NCBI GenBank assembly: GCA_025526995.1
Contig: JAHLKG010000016.1
Location: 124,001-188,000 of the forward strand
DNA length: 64,000 nucleotides
Source of the DNA: Powellomyces hirtus
Taxonomy: Eukaryota; Chytridiomycota; Chytridiomycetes; Spizellomycetales; Powellomycetaceae
Direction: 5' to 3'
The position numbers and the translations under genes were made by a program. The notes under the pieces were generated by a model, which was not told the DNA's origin, did not search any database, and saw only the letters and a program-made list of their open reading frames with translations. Every line of letters starts with the position of its first letter. The stretch's first letter is position 1. This document shows positions 11,548 through 21,203 of the stretch, one piece after another.

Positions 11548-14500
11548 TTACAATACGATGACTGATTCTTCCGGGTATTTCAATGCTATCAGTCTTTCTA
11601 CGATCGCCACGTTCATGCTGGGTGGGCCGCAGACCAATACCACCATCGCCTTGGTTTGAGAAGCAGCTTCCATTCTCTCCTTCTCTTTCTCTGAAACGGA
11701 AGGCAGCGCACGGCGATCGCCAAGAAATTGTGACGTCTCGTCCTCCTCCTCCAACACCCTTGCTGCTCTGGTTGTGCCTCGTTCTACGGAGGCAGCAAGT
11801 GAGCGATATAAGCCAGGTCGCACACTACCCTTGGAAGCCATTGCATCCCCAAACGATGCAGCTCGCGACAAAGGTGGCCTTGGTTGCGGTGGCGGCAAAC
11901 ACCGACGTAGAATATCTGTTGTTATCTGCCCGGATTCTCCCTTGTACATGTCACTGTCCCCGACATTGTGGCATAAATGTGTTACTTGCAGATTGCCCAT
12001 GAAGTCTGACACGGCCTTATCCAACACATCCGAAGCAAAGATATCTTCGTCGGAACGGTTGATGTTAAGAAGTGACATCTGCGTGTTCAGGCGCTTGCTC
12101 TCAGGATCTCGCGATGCATAGCGAAGATGATAATCAATTGTTAAAAGCATTGGTGTCAGACCTATGGACGAGAACGACATGAGAACCCTGTCGCAGAATC
12201 TATTGACCTGACGTTATGATTACCAGATCCGCCGGCAATCATCCCCACGATGTCCCAGCATCCGTTTCTATCATTCGCGTTCATTGCAGCGGTGTTCAGT
12301 GAAGGTCCTCGTATTCGAATCACTTTGCATTCGATCAGATGCGATGTCATTGCCCCCTCAATCACTTTTATGTACATGTCAAGATACCCAACATTCATAG
12401 ATCTGATAGGCGTGTATGGTCTCGTGATTACTTTCCCTTCTTCCGTCACGTACTGCAGAAGCACGCTTTGACCGGGAAAGAAATAGACTGTGTCGTCTGG
12501 CCTTGGAAAGGAGAATCGGAACAACCTGGTCGGCTTCGTACATCCGTTCTTTGTCACAGTATTGTTGGACAGTAACGTATAGATCTTATACACATCGGAA
12601 GATAGTGGGGATCGTGGTGCATTGTAGTCTCTGGCAAATGGCGGAAAAAATCCAGGAGGGAGCTGTGAATTTGTGCGTTTTAGACTGTCCCCGGTACTCT
12701 CCTCGTCCGGCTTGCCCTCCCCAAATCGGCCTGCCACTCTTCCGACTGCAGTGTTTGCGATTAAAGCCTCCGCCAAACGCGAATGCTTATGGTTGAAAGA
12801 CATTCCCGGGATATGATCAAATGAACTAAACTTTTGACTGTTCTTGTCGCCCTTAGATTTCCGTTTGGTTGTCCGGCCGTAGAACAGTTCTGTAGCATCG
12901 AGGCCCAGCGATTGATAGATAAGTTGCCGTCCACCTGGATGTTTATCTATAAATAGCTCTGCATCATCTGGATCAAAGAATCAGTAATGGGTACGACTTG
13001 AAGAGATCAACGACCGTGCTCACAGATGACAGATCTAATGACCATCCACTTGGAGCCAATGGAAACTCTCTCATGTATCGTTTCCCAACTGAAGTAGGGC
13101 AGCATGCCATTCGACGTCGGTCCGTCCTCCCTCGTGTCTTTGGTAACTTCCACATGTTTTTCGCGGCTCGTGAAGGCAGCCGCAATCAGAAGACATACAG
13201 GCATCAACAGCACCCCCGGAATGTAAGCCCACCGAAGCCCTTAATGGAGGAATAAAGTCAGAGGTTAAGGTCGAACTACCATCACCGGATAGTAATGACG
13301 CACATGTATGCCTTGTCCCCGCTGTGATATCTTGCACGCCGAGAAATCCGTTACAAAGGCCAAAAAAGTAGGTTGTATATCCAAGGATCCAGTGCATTCG
13401 CCGGATGTAAGCGCTGTACTTCAGAGTAAATCTGTTGTCCCAGTTCCCGGCACACTTTCCCAGGAATGTAATGCCAACCACCAGAACTATCGTGAAGAGT
13501 CCGATCTTGGTGTGCGTGGTATGTCCCTTCCCAAAGTCGCCCACGATGGCCACCCCTGCGGACATCATCAACTATAGAGCACCCCACATTCAGCTTCTGC
13601 AAAAAGGTTCTCGTTTGGAACGCACTTGGGCAATATTTACCTCACTTGAGACCAGAGCCATCAGACCCTGCAAGGCAGCAAACATGTCAGGTCGGAACAA
13701 GCGCAAGAAAGGAGTAAGCAATCATGTACCTGATGATATATCAGCCAAGTTCCTCCATTTTTCCAGTACCTTGCAATGTATATACCCACTGATCCGGCGG
13801 CCAAATGTTACATAATGTGGCTTCCTTACGTGAAAGGCAATCATCTGGAGGCTCACCAACCTGGATACACATACGCAAAGCCTACGAACATAGCAATCCT
13901 GGACAAAAATGCCAGTGTTACTTTGGTGGCATTTGATCCAGCCAAACTCGCGAGTGATTACGCACCCATGGAACAAGCTCAGGTTGAACAAGCGAGAGTC
14001 CTCTTCGACGCTAGATGCGCCAGTGAAAAAGTTCACGACTGCATGTCCTCGGCATTGAGGCCCGTGATATCCCAACTCCGTTTCGCCCCATGCAAAAATC
14101 ATTGACATGTCAACGTTCGTAATTGGGACATCGAATGGATCGTTTGTATCAAGTCGGCGAGAGAATTTGAAGGCGTTCTTGAAGGATGTTTTGTTGACAC
14201 GGATCAAGTCTGTCATATCGTCAATTCCGCCAATGTCGGCATCCGCAGTAGGTTTGATTACATTTTGACTGGAACAAAATTGCGTTAGAACCCCTTGTCA
14301 GCTCCTGAAGTACGACAACTTCTCATACCTGTAGCTGTCTTGCCCATGCCATGAAGAACCTTTTGACTGACGAGAAAACAAGAAAATGTCGGATTTCATC
14401 ATGTCCTTCCCGAATCCAAATCCGAACCATCCCTGGGAATTGCTTTCTACCACGAATGTGATGATATCTTTCGTAATCGTCCAACTAAGCTTCATCACAT

Positions 14501-16742
14501 CCGAAATGAGGAACGATAACTCTCCTGACGCCAGCTTTGATCGGGCAAGATCTGCAGCCGCTGCAGATTGATGCGCGACAACAAATGGATTCTCCGGGAA
14601 ATGCGTTATGTTCGTATTAGAAAGAACAAGATTTCCCGGCTTCATTGTCTCCTTGATTTCCACGAGTTCTTCTGGCGTGAAGATTCCAGGATTCTCATAC
14701 CAGTATGGATCACCATCTCGAATGCGTTCTAATTGTTCTTTGATGATCGTGGCGGATAATGGCCCAATGACAGCATTGCCTACTTTGTCTTCAATGACCA
14801 TACCTAGGATCCAGTTTTTCTGTCAGCTCGCCGCGATTTTTTTGTGTCCAGCTAAAGTAGTTACCAACGTATGCATCGATATTATCCATAGAATTTCCGT
14901 ACAATTGTTCTAATCGCGTCCGCACTTCCACATCACTTGTGATGTCAGCCCATGTAGCAGCTCGGCTAAGATTGTACGTTTCGCGAAGCGTGTTGTAATC
15001 TGCTATTCCTACCTCACGAGATCTACACAAAAGCCAAGGGGTCAATCCTATTCGGTCAAATCACTGTTCGATGCTAACGCACCTCTGAATGTTGACTGCA
15101 ATAAGGTCGAAGACAAATGGATATTTAACAAATCTCAGCCGATTCCGAACGGCGGGCGCATATCGTCCGTCCACAGCCTGCTCTGGCTGGGTCGCAAATC
15201 CTCGGATGTATGGCTCGATGCCGACATCCAAAAGACTTCTGACGTTGCTTGACCAAAATGCTTCTTCAAGCAGCTAGAATGGTTTTACATAAAAAACGGG
15301 TTGGCGGAGAGAATCCGACAGAAATATTTAATATAGCAGACCTGATGTCCTGCGGGTATAGGATCCCCATTTTCGTCCAGGCGGTATATCATCTGGTTGA
15401 TGGCGCTATGGCCATAACGCATGGCGCAAGTCGTGAAGGCAATGTCGATACCAGGGTCGATGGACGAATTGTATCCACGATAGGGCGGCGCTTGAACTCC
15501 AAGGAGAAGAGGATAATACTAACACAAATCAGTGTTCATTCTCCCGACATAGCTGTGAGCATGTTAGCAGCATACATAGTCCATTGTAATCCGTTGCACC
15601 ATAGCAATGACCCAACGGCGAGCTTCAAAGAACACCTTGTCGGATGTCCAGGTGGGATTGACAGCAAGGAGCTGACGAGCTCGGCGGTTATGCTCGCGAA
15701 GCAAAAGAATGTAGTACACAGAGAAGTTCTTTTGGAACATGAGTTGTTACATCGCAATCTTGAAGTGGCCTGATTAAATAGCGCCAACCTACCGGAACCG
15801 CGTTGCCGCCCTCAAGGGCAAACATAAAGAATCCTGTGGCAGGGTGCAATGGAGGTGCTTCTCCAAGTACAGTGTAGTTGACAGATTTGAGCGTTCCATT
15901 GGCTCCACGAACCTGAGCTGCCGTCGCATCATCCAGTCCATACAGGCCGCTGGCATCAATAAACGCAGAGAACTCATTGCGCATTATCCTGGTATTCTGC
16001 GTTCCGTTCAACCCCTCCTCGGGTTTCAAGCCTGTGTACTTTGTCCGCAGCAGTGGAATGACAAATGTGCCGGTAGCAGATGGATCCAGGATGGGATCCC
16101 CGGCCGGGACCGGAATGGGAAAGTATTCACCTGTGGTGCATCATTTAGCTCTTTAATCGCGGTCGAAAGTGCAGCAGCTGTTTTGTAGACAGTTATTACC
16201 ATCACGGATAGTTACGGTGACATCGCTGTGAACGACGGATCCCCACATTGGAAGGAGCTCCGAAATAGACATGTGATAAGGATACGGAGTCAACGAAAAA
16301 GCGTATTGTGAGACGTTACGCGGGTTCGGCCAGTTCTTTCCCCCTGGACCTGCGAAAAAACCACAGACTTAAATATGCAACCTGTGGTTTGGAAGAGGCT
16401 TCCTCGGTTGTATTTACTTGCGTTCACATTATCCCCATACATAGGTGGAGACTTTCGGAGATATATGGCGCCTGCTGCGCCCCAATCTGGATGGTCCTCG
16501 TTGTTTCCCTGCCCGTTAAATGATTGATACCCAGCAGGGACCATATCTCGCTTGGCAAGGTGGTCTTGAACATATTGAGGATTTCTACGCGACATATTTG
16601 CCGTATGAAAGGCGAATTGACATCCCGGTATCGGAACATTGTCGGAAACTCCATCCTGAACCAACCCCGGGAAGCCAGACACTATGTGAGCAAGGATGAT
16701 GACTGATGCTGTCCATGGAAGCCACTGGAGAATGAACTTCAT
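11548..16742 (-). CDS. Haem peroxidase-DOMON-cytochrome b561-cytochrome b5-b5 reductase fusion (DUOX-like logic)
   Basis: Sixteen exons joined by 15 short introns keep one frame from ATG 16742 to the stop at 11548, about 1,415 residues. Domains in order: signal peptide (1-23); animal haem peroxidase (about 60-590) with LREHNRRARQLL, the proximal-His region CAMRYGHSAI and the DUOX-like RDGDPYWYENPG; DOMON (about 595-750) with a candidate Met ligand (GFGFGKDMM) and His ligand (YHG); five-helix b561 core (about 757-910) with four His in LFHG, YHQ, HTKIG and MHW; cytochrome b5 (about 935-1035) with haem ligands in IDKHPGG and FNHKHS; FAD domain (RPYTPI, GAMTSHL); NAD domain (GGSGLTPML, CGPPSM). 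Five helices would place the peroxidase outside and the reductase in the cytosol. Electrons could then run NAD(P)H, FAD, b5, b561, DOMON haem, outside acceptor or peroxidase. The NAD domain holds an insertion of roughly 80 Ser/Arg/Pro-rich residues. The canonical distal Asp-His-Asp reads His-Ser-Asp. Confidence 0.85.
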
Positions 16743-17039
16743 TGCAATTCGGAAGACTGCGACGATGTAGGAACGAGGCCATCGGAGGTGACATCAGAGA
16801 TGCCCCTGAATCCGCTTACGTGATGGACGCGTGGAGCAATCAACGCGGACTTGACTCCGATCGGATCGGATTGAACGTTGAGCGCGAACCTGTTTGTTCT
16901 CTCCAACAAGCCGCTGGTGCAGCCTTCTCCTCCGCCAGATGGTATCTGGTATCGCATTATCAATCTCGCACATTCTATTCTTCGTTGCACCGCTCAGCAA
17001 TATGACAGGCATGTCGCTAACGGAGCATTCAGAATAGCC

Positions 17040-18467
17040 TTGCGGCTTGAATGGAATCTTTGATTTGGAGGGACATACCGTCGGTGGGGGGTTTTTTGGA
17101 CTCCTTAGCTTGAGTGAGTTCCACATTGTCATGTATTGACACATCATCTCCGCTCACAAAACACCTGACACTGCCAACACACATATGCGTCTCAAACAAA
17201 CTCGTTTTCGCAATGGCACCGGTAAACATTGTTTTATCCGCCATGGTGTGCGGGACTATGATTGTGTTTTTTGCGGAGGATTCCATATCGGAAAAACGTG
17301 GATGCTAAGCAAGAGTTTTTATATGGGCGTGGGCAAAAGCAGGAATTCGAAAGCGTAAAATTACGTAAAGATCAAAATTGCTAACGCTGTCACCGTATGT
17401 AGATGATAAAAGCATATCCCGCTGTGGGTTGATGATTGCGGATTGGAAGTTTTTGAGAGGGTCAGGTGAATTCAATGGTGTGGATTTTGGGTCTGAAAGT
17501 AGTTTCTGTAGTGTGCAGACATCTCGATGCTGCTATCTAACGTAAAACTTGCACCAATATTCTGATTGGAACTAGGTCTCATGGTAGACCCTCTTTCACT
17601 GAATCAAGTTCACAATCGAAATAGTGGACATTCAAGATCAGGAATTGCTGCGAAGCGAAATGGTCGATTACGCAAAACGCAGCTTGCCCCCACATTTCAT
17701 GTTCCCGCTGTGTTTGCCAATTCTGTTTGTAGAGCTGGCTTTTATATCTTAACACACAATTATGAAACCAGCTGGAAACTGACTTCGTTGCGGCTTCTTT
17801 AGGTGTACAAACACCATGACGCTTGGTTACCTTGGTGCCATGTTACCTTGGTTCATTAACGAGGCAATCTGCAGCTATAAGTTTTCCATTCACTTCTCCG
17901 ACATCATCACCAACACCGCCAAGGCCAGCGCTGACCAGCTGACGGACATGAAAAACAAGCAGACGGATCCCCTTCTTTCAATGAGAGATACTGGGGAGGG
18001 AATCCCAGCGGATACTTTACCTGTGCAAACAAACGTGCAAATCAACGGAATGAATCGCGCAAAGAAGTCCGGAGGGGACATGCTGAGAATTGCGCAGAGG
18101 GTGCGATGGGTTGGAATTGGCATTGTCGTGGTGAGCTCCGTGAAAACGACGCGTTCATGAGAGATGGTCATCAGTACTCCGGATCTTCACCTTGTAGGAT
18201 AGGATTCTTTTCATCTGCGCGTATCTATCCGTCACGATCTCGACCAATATATCCTGGAAGCATCCACCCATGAACTCTGCTTCCTATGGATTTTACGCTT
18301 TCTATCTGATGGTTCTTCAAGGGTGAGTAGTTCTTTCTTCCAACCGCTATTCAAAGTATGCGTTGCCAGTGCTTTGGTTGTTTCGGTGGGCTTGTTTGAC
18401 AGCGATCATTACCAAACCAAGCCTGAGCGGAAAAGACACCAGCTGCCTCACAGTCAACAAAAAATGA
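17040..18467 (+). CDS. Probable multi-pass membrane protein, perhaps 7TM receptor-like
   Basis: Plus-strand fragments join into hydrophobic segments: NKLVFAMAPVNIVLSAMVCG (about 17185-17245), LMIADWKFLRG...SSFCSVQT (17425-17520), HFMFPLCLPILF (17694-17735), then from 17816 a segment leading to a hydrophilic loop and RWVGIGIVV (to 18129). After an intron (GTGAGC...TTGTAG) comes RILFICAYLSVTI and SYGFYAFYLMVLQ; a last intron gives VLWLFRWACLTAIITK and a stop at 18467. The last three joins are in phase and I trust them; the 5' exons are guesses and the start is not fixed. The order (Cys-containing third segment, large loop before the last helices) is reminiscent of fungal G-protein-coupled receptors, but no signature settles it. 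Its 5' end faces that of the peroxidase fusion. Confidence 0.4.
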
Positions 18468-18856
18468 CTCAGGGGGAGGATCATAGGGGAATGGGAACCG
18501 CTCCATGTTCTGTTTCGAACCCGATTATGTGGCGAGTTATGTGTGGAAAGATATGTAGTTTGTTTTTTTCTTTTTATTTTTGTATTTTTATTTTTTGTTT
18601 TTGAGGGAACGCTTGATGTCTCATAATTGGGATATAGTGGTGGGACATGCCACAGATCAAGGGACAATATTGGGCACATGTAGCTAGTGAACGTCTACCA
18701 AATCGTATACCAGTAGCCAGAGATCCGAAATTTGCTGGGATCCGAACTCTGCTATTGTCCCGCTTCATTCTCTTCAAACTGCAGGCAAGTTAGCCCTCCC
18801 ACAGAGCAGCGTGACCAGTACGTATATAAAACGATATATGATGTGGACGCGCAGAG
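18468..18856. other. Intergenic, convergent 3' flanks, T-rich tract
   Basis: Between a plus-strand and a minus-strand gene. A T-rich tract (about 18555-18603) interrupts otherwise mixed sequence. No gene seen. Confidence 0.45.
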
Positions 18857-20640
18857 TCAGTTTTTGAATCGGCTCCCACCCAGAACGACCAAGAAAGCTA
18901 TTGTAGCTGCAAAAGCAAACACTATTCCAGTAGCCATGCCGCCCAGGACAATGCCCCACTGCCATACAGCACCAGCCACTGTTGGTGCAAGAGTGCGGGC
19001 TGCTGCGGAGCACGTGGAAGCAAATCCGTGAGACAGGCCCAGGTAACGGGGTTCGACCGAGTCCGTGATGAGCAAGATTACCGCAAGGTAGCCAAGAACC
19101 TCGGCTATGCCCAACACGATGAGGATCGGGGCAAGAAAGAGAAAAGGAGACACATCGGTGCTATCGCTCCTGACTGTGGCAAACATGGCAACAATGCATG
19201 CCATCGCGATGTTCCCAACGGTAAACGCCCAGGCACCTGCAGTGAAAGTCCCGTATTTGCCCAGTAACGACACTACGTAGCGGAATGTGGTGATCTGGCC
19301 GAGGAGCTTTGTTATAGCGATCGTTGACAAATACAGGGCTGCGGTGCTTGCCGCCAAGCCGAGTCCACCGTTCCCAAGTTTGGCCGAGAAGAAGAGTGGG
19401 ATTGCAGTCATATCAACCATGTTGACGAACGCAATAGTGCAGTAGAAACCGATCGGGAACAGCGTCCGGTTCGTCAAGAGCGGATGTCTCGCTGGCTTGA
19501 GGTGCGGGTCCCGGGCTATAGTATTCCCGAGCGGTTGTTGTTGCGCCTTGTTGAGCGGGCGAGCAGTGCCGTTTTCGTCCTCTTCGTCTTCTTCATCTTC
19601 ATCACCATCACTCAAACTGAAGATCTCGGTAGACGTTTTCTTCTCGGCGTCATTTTCGCCGCTGAGAGAAACCCGCCTCTCGTCCACCTCCGTCTGTAGC
19701 ACTGCTTCGTAATCGGCGACAGACTGCGGCATAACAGCCACATCGCAGGGCGAGTCACCGGTCTGCCGATTATGGCGAGTCTCATGTATCCCGAACACAA
19801 CGAGGAGAAACCCACATACCATCATTAGCCCGCCGAAACCACAAGGGAGCGCGAATGGCCGCTTTTCCCACCACTCTCCAGCAAACAAGTGCGGCCATTT
19901 CAGATGCGGATCGACCAGAGCGCCCGCCAACAACGGACCCAGAATTCCAGCCATGCCATACACAACACCATACCTAGAGTAGGAAATTAATACCAACTAA
20001 GTATCGTAATCAACAAGCTAAAGAAATTCAAGAGAAATTACATTGCATAACCCCACGACCGTCCCTTGTCATCTGAAAACAGTTCCCCCAACATTCCCTT
20101 CGTGACTGTACTGGTAGCTCCAAAACAGCCGGCCAGGAATCGTGCAGTAAATATCTGCGAAAAGGAGGTTCCGAACGTCAGCAGAGATGCTGAGACGATG
20201 CCCATGAGCAGTCCTAATATAAGGATGGGGCGTCGCCCAACTTTGTCGCTGGTGAAGCCCCACCCTATATTCGTGAGGAGCAGCGGGGCATAGAACGCCG
20301 ATCCGAGGAGACCGGAGTAGTAGCCGACCTGATCCTCCGGTATATCGCCCACCGATCGCACGATGAAAGGATAAAGGGGAATCAGCATAGCTTCTAATAT
20401 CCCTTCCGGCACAAGCGCGAGAAGCAGCATAGTCGCCTGCTGCTTTGCTTTGCGGTGCTTATATGATCCATCCTCGGAACTTGGTGGGTGGTCCGAGACG
20501 CGCTGTAGTGTGGAGTGTTGTAACAAGCGAGAGCGGGAGGTTTGTGGCGACCTTGGCGGCGTGAGCGGGTGCGAGTCCCGTCCGACTTCTAACGTGAATG
20601 ACTCACTGGACACGCTTTTCCGCGTAGAGCTGCCTGGCAT
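18857..20640 (-). CDS. Major facilitator superfamily transporter
   Basis: Twelve-helix MFS drug/solute antiporter type, by layout. Start taken at ATG 20640 (MPGSSTRKSV), followed by a Ser/Pro-rich cytosolic tail and helix 1 (MLLLALVPEGILEAMLIPLY). The loop between helices 2 and 3 has the MFS signature SDKVGRRPIL. One intron (about 20041-19975) splits RSWGYAM from YGVVYGMAGILGPLLAGALV. A long acidic central loop (GDEDEEDEEDE, around 19600) separates the two six-helix halves; the second half starts near PLLTNRTLFPIGFYCTIAF. The C-terminus ends ATIAFLVVLGGSRFKN. Similarity is to the DHA1-like group related to yeast YCR023C and plant ZIFL proteins; the substrate cannot be told from sequence. Confidence 0.87.
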
Positions 20641-21203
20641 GACCTCCCAGAAACAGCGTACGTTATATGCACGTGCGGGTATGCGGAAAACGGCTGACTG
20701 AGACACCCTGTGTTATAAAATCACTTTGCTGAGCAACGGAAGCTATGCTACAGAGTTCGATTCCTGCAATGTGGACCGCACGGACGAGAGGGGTGATAGC
20801 TGTTGTTGTGGCGTTGGAGTTTGGTTGGGGATTGACGGGGCGCATGGAGTCGAAGTGTGGAGCGTGACTCCTGGAACCCTTCAGTCAGATGTTGTGCGCA
20901 GCAGGCCATCGTGTGGCTTGGCTGTCGCGTAAGCACGCCACACCTGGTCGGAGATGTTCCCCTCTCCTCTCATTACACGCAGAACCGCCGATCCCCCCGA
21001 CATCAAGGTTGTGGTAGTTCAGCTTCCCTCACAAAGAATCTCTGCTGCCGGTATTTGTCAGGTCCAAGCGCAGTGACCCAGTATCGCACCACCATCTACC
21101 ATACATATTGCGTGCTCAACCGACTAGACGACATTTTTGACTGAGTAGACACAACCGACGCAAACAACCCACTCCCAATTTTGAAACGAGATAGACTTCC
21201 ACA
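20641..21203. promoter_or_regulatory. Divergent upstream region of MFS transporter and CFAP210
   Basis: About 560 bp between two head-to-head starts. A sequence near 20755 (AGTTCGATTCC) resembles a tRNA B box, but no cloverleaf forms around it. I see no coding gene. Confidence 0.4.

Noticed and set aside
17029..17286. Minus-strand small open frame upstream of the peroxidase fusion
   Set aside because: No family feature, overlaps plus-strand hydrophobic exon; a start at 16742 with a clear signal peptide makes an extra N-terminus unlikely.
17890..18171. Minus-strand open frame with hydrophobic stretches
   Set aside because: The plus strand has better splice signals and three in-phase joins over the same DNA, so this is taken as antisense shadow.
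20700..20790. tRNA-like B box (AGTTCGATTCC)
   Set aside because: No matching A box at the right distance and no acceptor or anticodon stem could be folded.
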